Shown: piece by piece, positions 11,501-20,689 of the stretch
How positions within the stretch are numbered: position 1 is the stretch's first letter
How the letters are laid out: the number at the start of each line of letters is the position of its first letter
NCBI GenBank assembly: GCA_024516035.1
Contig: CM044962.1
Coordinates: 9,505,595-9,569,594 of the forward strand
Direction: 5' to 3'
DNA from: Bactericera cockerelli
Lineage: Eukaryota; Arthropoda; Insecta; Hemiptera; Triozidae
Length of the DNA stretch: 64,000 nt
Translations under genes and position numbers: made by a program
Notes under the pieces: generated by a model
Databases searched by the model: none
What the model was told of the DNA's origin: nothing
What the model saw: the letters and a program-made list of their open reading frames with translations, nothing else

Positions 11501-14500
11501 GGACCTGCTAGATCCACTCCTACATTTAGAAATGCACGACCTTGGGCAAAACGAGATACTGGTAGGTCAGCCATCATGGGTTGATGGAAGAGTGGTTTCA
11601 TCCTAATGCACTTGATACATTTTGATAGATGATTCCGGATGAGGTTACGAGCTCCAATGATCCAATAGAACCTTTGTAGTAGGGATTGAACTACTTTAGG
11701 TCCTCCATGGAGAGTCAGTTGGTGATAATGATCAATAAGAAGTTTGGTTAGATGTGCTGTCTTTGGAAGGAGAACTGGATGCTTTGAACTCTCAGGCAGA
11801 GGAGATTGGGAGAGTTTCCCCCCCACAGCCAAAAGTCCGACAGAGTTTAAGATGGGAGATAGAGAGCGTAAGTTGTTTCCAACCAGTTGTCCACTCTTGA
11901 CAGCTTTTACCTCATCCTTCAGGTAGCATTGTTGAGTGATACGAATGATAACTTCAAGAGCTTGGTCATTTTCAGTCACCGATAACTCAGGTTTGAAGTT
12001 TGATTTTTGCTTGCGACAACAGTTAATAAACCGAAGCACAAATCCAAAGATTCTCTTTAGCTTCCTTAAGGAAGAAAATTTCTCCACTATCTGGAGTAAA
12101 GGATTGATATCAATGTTAGTGAGTAAAGCTGTGACAGGCTTTGTCTCAGGACATGGTTTATCCATGTCAATTACTTTGAGTGGCCAGCTCTCAACGGGTA
12201 ATTTTAGAAAAGATGGTCCCCTCAACCAAAGTCCATTTTTCAAAAATTGAGACGGGGTTAAACCCCGACTTGCTGAGTCTGCACTATTTAATTCAGAAGT
12301 GACATATTGCCACTGAGTGGGTTTAGTAGTTTCCAAGATTTGAGATACACGATTTGCTACATATATTTTAAGTTGATAAGGTGGGGTTTTTAGCCAAGAT
12401 AGAACAACACAACTATCAGAAAAGAGATAAACATTATCAAATGATAAAAAATCGAGTGATTTGACTATTTTTGTCAATAATAAAGCTGCGCACAGTTCTA
12501 ATCGATTAATGGTTTGCACTTTGAGTGGTGCAACTTTGGTTTTTGCACGAAGAAGGTAATTTTTAACTTTGCCTTCCAAATTACACACTCGGAGATACAC
12601 CACTGCAGCATAAGCAGACTTGGATGCATCTGCAAATCCCACAAGATCCATGGATTGACACTTTTCTCTATTGATGTAACGGGTTATTTTAAAGGTAGAT
12701 AACAAGGTAAGTTCAGTTGTGAATGCTTGCCACATTTCACGTAAGTTATCTGAGAGCGGTGTGTCCCAAGATAAACTATTATCAAGCCACAATTTTTGGA
12801 GAAAAATCTTCATCCAAATGATTACTGGACTTAGATAGCCATTACAGTCATATAATTTAGCGACAAATGCCAAAACTTGTCTTTTAGAAAGAGTGGGTGG
12901 AAAGGATTGATTATTCACTACATAAAAAAATGCATCAGATTTAGGGCACCATTGCATGCCTAGTACTTTTATAGACTCCTCTATTTGGTACCTCTAATTT
13001 AAAAATTTGGTACATGATGCAATCCTATGATCACCAGAATTACATACTGAACATGTGAACTTTGATTTTTGAAACTGCTTAACTTGATAAGGTTGTTGAG
13101 GTTGAAATGAAGAAAATTGATTATCTCCTGGTTGAGCAGTAACTTGATAGGTTTTGCGATTAGATTGGCTAATAGGTAATTGAGATTTGTGGTTATTCAC
13201 TGAGTTGTCATGGGTAAGATCCAGAATAGAACATTTGTGACGCACAAATTTAACTAGATCCTCAAATTTGGGAAAATTATTCTGAATCTGCTCGGTTTCA
13301 AAGTCTTGACGGGTTTTTTCATCAAGGGCTTTTAATCCCAACTGAAGAAGGATAAATTCTCCTAGGTTTTCAATGTTTAGACCTCTCAAAGATTCTACAT
13401 TGATATGGAAAATATCCAAGAAATTCCTCAATCCTTTTATGTGATCACTTTGTAAAGGTGAAAATTTTAAGATTTTTGAGAGATAGTTATTGGCTAAAAC
13501 CCGCTTTTTTCCATAGCGATCAACCAAGCTTTGATAAGCTAATGGATAATTTTGAGCCAAAAAAGATATATGATCAATGCAACTAGCTGCATGGCTGCTT
13601 AGGTAAGATTTAAGATAACTGAATTTTTGAATATCAGAAAGGTCGGTATTGGTATGGATTAACTGGTCATACAAAGATTTGAAAGCAGGAAAAGCAGAAA
13701 TTTCACCACTAAATATTGGTACATTTATGGTTGGAAGGTGAATTTTGGGTGCTTGAGGGGCAGGAGAAACCGGTGAAGCCATTTCAGCCTTCAAAACGGC
13801 TTCTTTAGCCTTGACCTTGAAGTACATGGCCTCAAAACTAGATAAAGTTTGATCACAGTCAATGCGGTCAGCCTCATCCAACTTTACATTCAAAGTATCC
13901 ATTGTACCTAAGATTTTCTCAAATCTGTCCAACGTTTCATCAGCCTTTGCAACTCTCACTTTAAAATCACTGACCTTATTTGCATCTAAGCTAGCATTAT
14001 AACACTCTTGCATTCGCCGATACAGCCTATTTCTGTAGTCTGATGCAATTTTCATTTGGTCAGCTGGAGAAGTCATGTTTATTATTGAATGTAGAAAGCA
14101 CTAGGTAACTAAAAACCGGTAAGTATTCTGTAGAAACCAATATTTCTTCTTTTTGTTAGATTATTGACTAGTTATTAGTTAAATATAGGTGAAATTTTCA
14201 CAAAAAAAATGTGATAACTTTAGAAAGTGGGCAAATTATTTAATAGATGCAAAAAAACACACTTGAAAATTTTTAAATGGAAAATTTTAATCCAAAAAAT
14301 ATCACTTGGATTATATAACCACTAGAAAATAACTCTCGTGTAAAAAAAAATCACTGCCAATATTTAAATGGGTTTAGCTGATAATTGTGACAAAATTTAA
14401 TTATTAAAAATCCCTTGGTAAGATTAGTTAGGTGGGTAATTCCTTATGCAGATAATAGCACAGAACAAGATCATTAAATTTTGGATAATACAAAAATATC

Positions 14501-16033
14501 CCCTTGTGCACACTTTACTCGGTAAACTCAGATATAATAACTCTTTAAACTGAGGTTTGTTATAGAAATAACTACAGGTAAGTGTTATAGGTTAGCAAAT
14601 ATAAGGAGATGAGATAATTAGTTGCTTTAACTGCAACAAAATCTCGGTGGGTGAGAATTATTAATTATGCAACTTTATAAGATTAGATTGTAATGAAATG
14701 AATGCAGGTAAATAGCAATATCAAGGTTTCATTAAAATAAGATAATATGCAGAAAATGCAAGATCAAAAACCCATGAGGTCAACAAATGTAGCTAAATTT
14801 TCCAATAACCAAATAAGATCAAAATACAGAACTAAAAATTACTCTAGGTTGCTGAAATCGGTAAATTAATGTAGAAAAATGAGGTTTTTGTGGAGATATG
14901 AACAATTAGAAACCAGACTTATTCACAGAATGCAAAAAAAATCTTGGAAACTGAGCTTTGGCTAGTAAACTTTAGAAGATAATGATACTTTAGTATTATG
15001 CACAAATGTAACGTAAATTGACAGTTGTGACACAGGATCAGATAACAAGATTATTACAAAGGGTACTAGATTGAGTATTAATAAGATAAAAATAAGGTAA
15101 AAGCAATTCTTTTTCACTTGATTATGATTTTAAAACACTGATTAAACCCCAACTTTACTCAATTTTCAATGCCAGTAATCCAGATAGGAAGTATAGGCAA
15201 TCAAGAGTAATATTTCACTTAGATTGAAATTTTAAGATTTTAAGATGAAATGATTGTGAAATAGGTAATGAAGATGACAAACGCTACAGATAGAACATTG
15301 ACTCACGCTAACTACTGTCTACTGCTTTGAGAAAGACTTAATGGTGCGAACGCGAGACACGAGGCCAGAAGCAAGTACAAAGATTAAGTTAAACTATAGA
15401 CCCATAAAACTGGCAAATTACGATTTCGGTTCGAATGACCAACTTATGTATTGGAGAGCAGATGGCTTTTCCAATAGTTAATGGAAAATGAGCTTACGGT
15501 TGTCGTTCGTCAATCTTCTTCTGCTCTACGCTGGGGCCGCTGATCAAGATGGTAAGTCGCCAGGCCTGGCGAAAGCGGCTAGCGGAGCAAGATGATACGG
15601 TGGATGGTTGCGATGTGTGCTGGTCAAGAGTTGATTAATTAAGAAAGAACTTTCCTCACGAAGAGTCCGACGTGAGATTTTCCATCGAGTTGGAGACAAC
15701 CAATTGCGCACGCAATCGCTCATGGAGGTAGATATAAGTGGTCATTCATAGCAAAAAAAGTGAAGCCCTAACACACAATTTAGTACATTTTCACCAGATG
15801 GGGCTGACGTCCTTCCAGAAGGACGTCCTTCTGGAAGAACGTCAGCCCCATCTGGGTTAAGTGATTCTTACCATGACATGTTTGCCTGATATATTGTGTC
15901 GGTCCACTTTGGGAAACACAAACTTGAGAATTTTTAATAGCACAAACAGCACAATGAAAGCTGTTGATGCAATGACAAGTAATGACTTCCAGAAGCACAA
16001 ACACATGACACCTCCCATGTTTTCTGTCAACAT
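2455..16033 (-). CDS. KDSR: 3-ketodihydrosphingosine reductase, complete six-exon gene
   Basis: KDSR reduces 3-ketodihydrosphingosine to dihydrosphingosine with NADPH, the second step of sphingolipid synthesis, at the cytosolic face of the ER. Coding exons on the minus strand are 16033-15872, 8947-8631 (or 8630), 7198-6994, 4863-4696, 3713-3612 and 2544-2455; they join to about 347 aa (human enzyme 332). An N-terminal membrane helix (residues about 15-35) is followed by the Rossmann motif TGGSSGIG across the exon 1/2 junction, VNCAG, a catalytic Ser in ITASQ, and the active-site YTSSK. The family motif PPDTDTPGF is in exon 4. The C-terminal exon matches the second hydrophobic segment and basic tail. 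All phases agree except exon 2/3, which is off by one base. Intron 1 (about 6.9 kb) contains a BEL/Pao insertion; introns 2-5 hold SINEs, a Helitron and exon-tail arrays. The family assignment is secure. Confidence 0.93.
2806..3270. repeat. Head-to-head inverted pair of tRNA-headed SINEs (family B)
   Basis: Arms 2806-3003 and 3072-3270 are near-identical inverted copies of the same SINE 3' region (ATGAGTGGACCCC, TGCCGCCACTGGTCGTTACT, GTGGTGAAGCACAAGGCC), around a 68-bp centre with the tRNA-like box GGGGATCGAACCCAGG. It lies in KDSR intron 5. Confidence 0.85.
3285..3560 (+). repeat. Dispersed repeat, LINE-3'-end-like
   Basis: Contains the arthropod-repeat signature TTTCATCAAAATCCGTCGAG and a palindrome-rich tail (TTCTAATATTAGAAATT). 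A related copy is at 44890-45130 and fragments occur near 4620 and 28055. Confidence 0.6.
3612..3713 (-). CDS. KDSR: KDSR exon 5
   Basis: 34 codons, phase 0 at both ends, acceptor TTTCAG|AAAGG and donor GTCCAG|GTAAGC. It encodes SFMITTLAAGMSPIVSIQDT, which matches the family segment '[20 protein letters not shown]' in position and character. A 5S-derived SINE lies about 27 bp upstream in the preceding intron. Confidence 0.85.
3741..3965 (+). repeat. 5S rRNA-derived SINE
   Basis: The head is 5S-like (TTGAATGCACCGGTTCTCGT, then GATCACCGAAGTGAAGCAAC) and is followed by the shared core GCCCAACCCAGGCTAGGTGA and the GCGAATGGAGG tail. It sits in KDSR intron 4 close to the exon 5 acceptor. Confidence 0.85.
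4025..4140 (+). repeat. tRNA-headed SINE fragment
   Basis: CACCGTGGTCGAGTAGAGTA resembles box A and GGGTTCGAATCC is a box B. The 3' part merges with the exon 4 array (GGGGAGGCATACTACG; the same motif is at 37550-37690). Confidence 0.6.
4140..4710 (-). repeat. Tandem array with KDSR exon 4 tail and donor
   Basis: Units of about 104 bp (the same point recurs at 4443 and 4547), with more degenerate units near 4146 and 4345. Each good unit holds a copy of the exon 4 end plus donor (plus strand CTCACCAAANTGTCTTC) joined to a SINE-like tail and A-rich DNA. The SINE-like part (CAAGCGTCTACAGTAGCTCC) is also dispersed elsewhere, for example near 37707. Confidence 0.75.
4696..4863 (-). CDS. KDSR: KDSR exon 4
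   Basis: 56 codons, phase 0 at both ends, acceptor CCCAG|GTGAAG and donor GCCTTG|GTGAGA. It encodes VKQSGLTVTLCMPPDTDTPG, a KDSR-specific block, and then PGHVARQLLEDAL. Degenerate copies of the exon end plus donor recur downstream at about 4425-4450 and 4530-4555. Confidence 0.9.
5170..5345 (+). repeat. tRNA-headed SINE family C
   Basis: Head AGTAGCTTGATCGATAAGGC with box B GGTTCAAGTCCCGG and tail AGTAGTTGTGATATC. Other copies are at 39570-39720, 49742-49890 and 60302-60450, with a tail fragment at 22670-22755. Confidence 0.8.
5385..5560 (-). repeat. tRNA-headed SINE family D, truncated
   Basis: Contains the shared core CTACCCAGCCTGGGTAGGG, the TCCATTCGCTGG block and GTCCTGATTTGAGATAGTCA, as in the full copy at 17860-18195. 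Confidence 0.7.
5798..5933. mobile_element. PIF/Harbinger-like MITE, copy 1
   Basis: 136 bp, terminal inverted repeats close to GGGCGAAATTAATAGAC, flanked by TAA at 5795-5797 and 5934-5936. A second copy is at 60131-60262. The 3-bp TAA duplication and GGG start suggest PIF/Harbinger. Confidence 0.75.
6075..6300 (-). repeat. Dispersed repeat family E
   Basis: About 220 bp shared with 40245-40490 (opposite strand) and 55165-55400 (GAACAGACTAGCCAACCCTT; CTGGAGACCATCACTCAC), ending in (CAA)n. Origin not recognised. Confidence 0.7.
6685..7012 (-). repeat. 25-bp array of KDSR exon 3 end plus splice donor
   Basis: Thirteen nearly perfect 25-bp units differing mainly at one G/A position. On the minus strand each reads CCCTGTACATGGAG then GTAAAATCTAG. 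The unit touching exon 3 supplies its last codons (LYME) and the real donor; every further copy keeps an intact donor. Confidence 0.95.
6994..7198 (-). CDS. KDSR: KDSR exon 3 (catalytic exon)
   Basis: 205 nt after the acceptor TTTAG|TACC. It encodes FQTVIDLNLYGT, ITASQAANLGIYG with the catalytic Ser, the active-site YTSSK, and FAEALYME. The exon ends ATGGAG|GTAAAA in phase 0. Its last 12 coding bases and the donor are the template of a 25-bp tandem array that fills the start of the following intron. Confidence 0.9.
7508..7732 (-). mobile_element. Short non-autonomous Helitron
   Basis: On the minus strand it begins TCTTAATATATAAATGTC after A and ends with the hairpin GCGGGC-GACA-GCCCGC followed by CTAG before T. 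These are the standard Helitron ends. 225 bp, in KDSR intron 2. Confidence 0.85.
8347..8482 (+). repeat. tRNA-headed SINE family A, internally deleted
   Basis: Head GGTAGCTCAGTGGTAAAGG joined directly to the 3' body (ATAATATGTCTTGGGCTTAC) and ATT tail, lacking box B and about 60 bp. Confidence 0.75.
8483..8600 (-). repeat. Family B SINE fragment
   Basis: ATGAGTGGACC, AACTCAGGTCACCATG and a tRNA-like end (AGCATGCTACC) as in family B copies. It ends about 30 bp from the KDSR exon 2 donor. Confidence 0.6.
8630..8947 (-). CDS. KDSR: KDSR exon 2
   Basis: The acceptor is AACAG|ATCACAGGG. The exon carries TGGSSGIG, SIIARDEKKL, VSVDISKDY and MLVNCAGMA, the cofactor-binding half of the short-chain dehydrogenase fold. 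The canonical donor GG|GTAGGT gives 318 nt, but 317 nt is needed to join exon 3 in frame (KEI-S-TKFQT). This leaves one surplus base in a GGG run at the exon edge. Confidence 0.9.
9867..10193 (-). repeat. 3' LTR of the BEL/Pao element
   Basis: 327 bp, TG...CA ends, same sequence as the right LTR. It is bordered on its inner side by the polypurine tract and on the outer side by the CACAA duplication. Confidence 0.93.
10194..10210 (-). other. Polypurine tract of the BEL/Pao element
   Basis: On the minus strand a purine run with seven consecutive G (ATGGGGGGGAAA) abuts the 3' LTR, the usual plus-strand primer position. Confidence 0.85.
10610..11380 (-). pseudogene. BEL/Pao integrase C-terminal part (frameshifted)
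   Basis: 256 codons in another frame, continuing the integrase core: FLAALDRFIGRRGLP, second catalytic Asp (FSDNGTNF) and the Glu (GGLWEAGVKSVKKHL), then the DUF5641-like tail (WPIGIVINVMPGKDNVVRVA). It joins the upstream segment if one base is restored near 11380 (CCCC run). No nearby start is needed for a gag-pol product; this is a broken fragment. Confidence 0.88.
11362..12993 (-). pseudogene. BEL/Pao pol remnant: RNase H and integrase N-terminal part
   Basis: The frame continues directly after the gag TAG. It starts in the segment that normally follows the reverse-transcriptase palm (KVLGMQWCPKSDAF), so protease and the RT catalytic motifs are missing. It then has the Pao linker (LSKRQVLAFVAKLYDCNGYL), RNase H (DLVGFADASKSAYAAVVY; LFSDSCVVLSWL; ELNSADSASRG), the integrase HHCC zinc region (HYHQLTLHGG; LSKCIKCIRMKP) and the first catalytic Asp (GVDLAGPF). 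It stops early at 11362, where the integrase core shifts frame. Confidence 0.9.
12994..14076 (-). CDS. BEL/Pao gag
   Basis: 360 codons. The N-terminal third is charged and helical. Residues about 110-260 have the DUF1759-like pattern of BEL/Pao gag proteins (PIFSGEISAFPAFKSLYDQL, then KFSYLKSYLSSHA). The C-terminus has one CCHC zinc knuckle, CSVCNSGDHRIASC. It should form the particle and bind element RNA. It ends in TAG, with the same frame open beyond into pol. Confidence 0.9.
   Translation of the reverse strand: MTSPADQMKIASDYRNRLYRRMQECYNASLDANKVSDFKVRVAKADETLDRFEKILGTMDTLNVKLDEADRIDCDQTLSSFEAMYFKVKAKEAVLKAEMASPVSPAPQAPKIHLPTINVPIFSGEISAFPAFKSLYDQLIHTNTDLSDIQKFSYLKSYLSSHAASCIDHISFLAQNYPLAYQSLVDRYGKKRVLANNYLSKILKFSPLQSDHIKGLRNFLDIFHINVESLRGLNIENLGEFILLQLGLKALDEKTRQDFETEQIQNNFPKFEDLVKFVRHKCSILDLTHDNSVNNHKSQLPISQSNRKTYQVTAQPGDNQFSSFQPQQPYQVKQFQKSKFTCSVCNSGDHRIASCTKFLN
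14077..15446 (-). other. Long BEL/Pao leader
   Basis: About 1.37 kb of AT-rich DNA between the primer site and the gag start. No long reading frame or recognisable domain is visible. It may carry packaging or transport signals, but nothing in the sequence proves this. Confidence 0.6.
15425..15446 (-). other. Primer-binding site of the BEL/Pao element
   Basis: Just inside the 5' LTR the minus strand reads TGGTCATTCGAACCG, complementary to a tRNA 3' end (CGGTTCGAATGACCA, T-loop TTCGAAT plus CCA). Three bases separate it from the LTR. The tRNA identity is not decided. Confidence 0.8.
15447..15773 (-). repeat. 5' LTR of the BEL/Pao element
   Basis: 327 bp, TGTTAG...ATACA on the minus strand, identical on reading to the other LTR. 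It starts transcription of the element toward lower coordinates, in the same direction as KDSR. Confidence 0.93.
15790..15858. repeat. Strong hairpin in KDSR intron 1
   Basis: Near-perfect inverted repeat with arms of nearly 30 nt (CAGATGGGGCTGACGT ... ACGTCAGCCCCATCTG) and an inner palindrome AGAAGGACGTCCTTCT. It lies between the BEL/Pao insertion and the exon 1 donor, 14 bp from the donor. Confidence 0.85.
15872..16033 (-). CDS. KDSR: KDSR exon 1
   Basis: 54 codons ending ATG|GTAAGA. The chosen start gives MLTENMGG; a second Met lies five codons further in. The frame is open upstream, so the start is inferred. It encodes a hydrophobic membrane anchor (roughly VIASTAFIVLFVLLKIL) and then the strand leading into the Rossmann motif (SGKHVM). 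It ends in phase 0, which fits exon 2 beginning ITGGSSGIG. Confidence 0.85.
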
Positions 16034-17711
16034 AGTAATTACAATATAAATTAAATCCCCAATTTTAAAGTTGTAATTTAGAAAGATGATCTTATTTTTT
16101 TCTTGCATAAATTGAAAATATCCTTCTACCTTCACAAAAATTACACTATATTATTATTAAAAAATAATACAAAAGGTAGAAATCAAACACTAAGTAGATC
16201 TAAAATTCCAAGGTAATAGATTAATTTGTTTTTGTACAGAAGGTACAGATTGCTTTTGACTTAATAATTTTGGTATGGGTTTAAGTAGGGCTATTGGCTA
16301 CAAAAGCTCTTTGTCACTGCGACCTTAAATAGATCTTCTGTGACATTGACTTAATTATTAGGTATTCACAAATCTACAGACACTTACTTATATGAATATT
16401 CATGATTTAAAATGATTGGCACCGGCTGACAGTGTGACTATATGAGTCATAGTATAAATATGTAAATTCACAACACCAATGATTCACAAATGGCAGAATC
16501 AATGCTTGTGCTGTCTTCTAGCTCAGACAGGCAAGGCTTCTTGGCAGAAAGCTCTTGTCAGCATCTATGTAAATATTCTATTTACCCATTAAGCACTCCA
16601 AAATGACAGAGTGTCAAAGTTGTAGGTGTAGGTACACAGAATTTCCTTGTACCATGTTAATTAAGCCACATACCCACCAGTGTTGATCATCACTGCACCA
16701 TCCACATCTAAATCTACAACATCCACACTGCAGAAAAATTGTTGTTCAATACCTGTGGGGACTCAGCTTTATACTCCTCACAGAATTTTGTATATTACCT
16801 GTATTTTCTGATGACTTTCTGGCTTCTGAAAAAGCAAGTTTTGCCTACTTCACAACAAAACTTTGCTAAAATTAAGACAGTGAATGGCCAAGAAACACAC
16901 TACACAATGTCTAGACAGTGTTAGTATCATCAACTATCCAGCAATTTGCACTAGCACACATGTTAAAAGTACCTACCACAAAATATCAAATGGGTACAGC
17001 AAAAACCTGTTCATAGGTCAGGAGATGATTTGAATTCTCACTTTTTCTGAGAAACCATGGCGAAATGAAATAGCTCTATTGAATAAAATAGTCGTAACAG
17101 TTCATAAGTAACTCTGCAAGTGATTTTAAAGCGCAAGAGTATTCAGGAACCAGTCTGATAATTTTTGGAAAGTAGTTAATACAAGGTCTTGTTACAGATC
17201 ACAGGTTTCCAGGAACCACAAACCACAACGTCGTCCCCAATTATTAAAAACACGCGACTCTCAATTTCAGTTATTCAACATGCCGTGATTAGAGTTTGAG
17301 TGAAGCTTGGTTATGCAAATCCTCAAAAGCAGACTGCCGAGAGGAATATTAACTAGTCCTAACTTCTTAAAAACCTCTAGTGATTAGTTTGCTACAGATT
17401 ACCTATTTGATATTTTGATTAGATTACACGATCACAGATACAGATAAGGAAAATTACTGATAAAAATTGTATACAAATCTACAGTGTTGCCAAAACTTTG
17501 AATTCCAAGTGGAATTATTCTGTGCCGAGTGCTATTTCGAACAGACTTTTTTAGGGTTGTATGCAAAGTCCTCACTGTAGGGATGGCTGGGTCATTTGTC
17601 TTTAGCTGATTTTGTTATTCAGAGACGTTTGTTTAAAGCGTCTGTGTGCATGTGCATTCAGATGTTTTTTTCATTCAGATAATTGTCAAGGTCGAAGTAT
17701 GTATGTAGGAT

Positions 17712-18350
17712 TTTATTTGTGGTGAAGCACAAGGCCTCTTCACAATTTTTGTGGGTAGCGCAGCATTACTAAGAGCCTCCTTCACATTTCGAATTATTCT
17801 ATTACATTAATTTCTTTTTACTCTGGTAATGCCGCCACTGGTCGTTACTCATACAAGTATTATTATTATTATCTGACCTGGTTGCAGGGTTTTCAGTGAA
17901 ACCCTTACAATTAACACTGCGACCTAATTAGATCTATTGTGACCAGTTGATTCTATTCGTTTTTAACGTCCTGATTGAGATAGATAGTCAGGACGGGGGT
18001 TTTACCCTCCATTCGCTGGGAATCGTACCAGCTACCCACATTAACCTCACCCAGCCTGGGTAGGGCCGGAAATGCCAGCCTCACGTGTTTGGAAGGGACA
18101 GAATTTTCTTCGAAAAGTCTGCCCCAACCGGAGTTGAACTCGGGAACTCTGGACTACGGGCAGTAGTCACAACCATTACGCCACGGAGGCTGGCTACTCA
18201 TACAAGTAACTACTCATTTTTCCTCACGAGGTATGAGTGGACCCCGAACATCCAAGTACAGATCAGAAAAATTCCTGCCCAGCTGGGGATCGAACCCAGG
18301 TCACCATACGTGCAATGCCTAGCGCGCTAACTCACTCTGCCACGGTGACT
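17712..18350 (-). repeat. Family B SINE, split by a family D SINE
   Basis: The two halves (17712-17859 and 18196-18350) are one family B SINE. The minus-strand head has box A-like GGCAGAGTGAGTTAGCGCG and box B GGGTTCGATCCCC. The split point carries the duplicated bases ACTCATACAAGTA. Confidence 0.85.
17860..18195 (-). mobile_element. Family D tRNA-headed SINE, full length (336 bp)
   Basis: Inserted in a family B SINE with a 13-bp target duplication ACTCATACAAGTA (17847-17859, 18196-18208). Minus-strand head CCTCCGTGGCGTAATGGTTG, then GAGTTCAACTCC, the core CTACCCAGGCTGGGTGAGG, the block GCGAATGGAGGGTAAAACCC, and an (AAT)n tail. This defines the full unit. Confidence 0.9.
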
Positions 18351-19399
18351 ACTGTCAAGGTCGAAGTATTCCCTATAGCAAGCTCGGGACCACCTACAGT
18401 GAACCCTATAGGGATTACAAAATCGTCTCTGCATACCAGCCTTAGCTTTCTTCCAAAAATATATGGGTGGTTTTCTGTGAACTGTAGCAAGACCACAATT
18501 AAATTCTGAAATCGAAATGTCGTACCTGCTGATCATATGGATATCAATATATTTTACATTTTATACTCAAATTGATGGATTTCAAAATAATAATGATAAT
18601 TTATTTTATTTTATCATTATTATTGATTTTCAAAATAATAAGGAGCGCTCGATTTACGATTTACTTTGTGTTAAGGTACTCGGTGGCCATGTGGAAAACC
18701 CGGCTTTGAACCGACGAGCCGACATTTTTTTGTTTTTATTTGATTACAATATTGTTTGTAAGGGATACCCTTCTCTTCGAATTGAAAAAAAAATATAATT
18801 TTAGGTAGTTTCTTAGACCTATGCACTTTATTTCGTCCGAAAAATATATAATTATCTTGGTATTCCTTAATATGAAAAAAGAATGAAAAATATACAGAGA
18901 GAGCCCCAAACCCCTAGATGGTTCTTGTAAATTATGCACACTAAATTTCGTTATACCTACGTAGAAAACTCTCAGTGCTGCGAAATTTCTTTCATATTGA
19001 ACTGTTCATCAAATTTACTCTTGAACAGACGTCTGTTCAGGAGTAAATTTTCTGTGTCACAAACAAAACAAAATATATCAGAATTTTCGAGTTAAAAAAT
19101 TACTACTTAGGTCCTATAAGATCTTTGTTCGTCAGAAAAAATTCCTTAATAAATAACAAATACCTATAGTAATTTGTTAGGTACTTTCCCTCCATTTCAT
19201 AAATTTTAAAATAACTCCAAACAGTTTAAAATAAATTAATTGAAACTAAGCATCATGAGTAATATGATTTACATAACATTTCAGCCTCATCATAATTTAG
19301 CCCTAATTCTATTATCAGATTGTTGACCACCTAGGAGGACCACCTACTACAGAACTTCGCAGAACAAAAGTCTGTGAAAGATTTTGTTCTGTGCCCCTG

Positions 19400-19655
19400 T
19401 AATTTTGTTGATCGCTCACAGAGAGTGCTTCAATCGTCCATTTCCGTTGTGTGATCGTGCAACCTCGTCCCGTCCCCTTCGCGAGCGCTCGTCACGCACT
19501 CTTCGAGATTTTAAAATTTCGTTCAAATTTTGATAATCCCCAATTTTTCGGATTTTGGGATATGAGATTAACATTTAACCTTTGAGGGTTTTGGGTCTAA
19601 AAGTGCATGGAATTCGTGAAAAACCCAAAGTTGGACTGCGATCACTAGCCGTAAG
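19400..19655 (+). promoter_or_regulatory. Possible promoter and 5' UTR exon of the winged-helix/PHD/SAM gene
   Basis: Local CpG enrichment (CGTCCCGTCCCCTTCGCGAG) in otherwise AT-rich DNA, followed by a consensus donor ACTAGCC|GTAAGT at about 19650. The coding first exon at 26001 is preceded by a consensus acceptor (CTCTTTTCAG at 25972), so an upstream non-coding exon is expected. The pairing is inference only. Confidence 0.3.
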
Positions 19656-20689
19656 TATTTCAAACACCTCCCGCACTGTCCTGAACTTTTTTCTCGTCGA
19701 AAATCCTTTTGTTTCTCTTGTAGCCCATGCATTCCCGATCCTGGAGGCTGAGTCACATATTTCCGAATTTTCACCCAAAAAGCTTTATTTCCTCTGTAAA
19801 ATTGTTTTCCTCATGTAAATGTACCGTTTCCGCAAACTTTCAGACCAACCCGATCGTGTTTAATGTTGTTTTTACTCATTTCCGAGCTTATTTTGTTGGT
19901 GTCCAAATTGAGCCCTTTCATTACTTAGTAAGGGCGTTTAATATCCACATGTACTCGATGTACTAACAGTTAATATAGCGTGTCCAAGATGAAGTATGTA
20001 TTTTGTCCAAGAAGAAGTTTATTTTACTTTCTTTTGTTTTCAGGAGACTGATTCACTCGAATATATTTAAAGAAAACACTAAAATCCATTTTAGGTATTT
20101 TTGTCCCATTTTAGCAGCGGGTCTCAACCTTTTTCTGACTTCATACCCCTTGTGTACGCAGCATCAATCATGCAAACCCCAATAACCTTTTCATGAATAT
20201 TGTATACTAAACTTTTGCAACAGGTACCTACTACCTACTGAAATACCTAGGATGTTATGTACCATTACTACTGAGTTCTAAACAAACAAATAAAATTGTC
20301 AAAACAATTTTCACTAAGAAGTCCCCGTATAATCAGGTTGTTTAAAAGATAATTGAGAAATAAGGTATGACTGGCAAAAATAATGTTGCCTAATGTGGTT
20401 TTTGTGCTTGCATTTTACTAGCTAGTTCTAAATTAGGTTCATATGATGATAGCCCAACAGATGAATTGTTCTGAACCACATATTTCTATGTGTCTACCCA
20501 AGTCTGAACTTGTAGCTGTAATTTGAAACTGAACAAAAAAATAAAAGATGGTTTGTCTCATCAATTTTCCTTAATCTATTTGTGTTTTAGCTGTACTTAA
20601 ATTACTGTGACTTTGGCAGCACCCCTGTCATGTCTAAGCAGCCCTAGTGACTATAGATCAGGGATCATAATTTTGATTCTCAGTTGGGG

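Larger units (their letters stand above)
9862..15778 (-). mobile_element. BEL/Pao LTR retrotransposon, recent and internally deleted
   Basis: A 5,907-bp element (9867-15773) in KDSR intron 1, flanked by the 5-bp target duplication CACAA (9862-9866 and 15774-15778). The two 327-bp LTRs show no difference on direct reading. It runs antiparallel to the plus strand, parallel to KDSR. Order: 5' LTR, primer site, 1.37-kb leader, gag, TAG, partial pol (RNase H and integrase), polypurine tract, 3' LTR. Protease and reverse-transcriptase core are absent and integrase is frameshifted. It is therefore non-autonomous, yet the LTR identity implies recent movement using enzymes supplied by another element. 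Confidence 0.95.
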
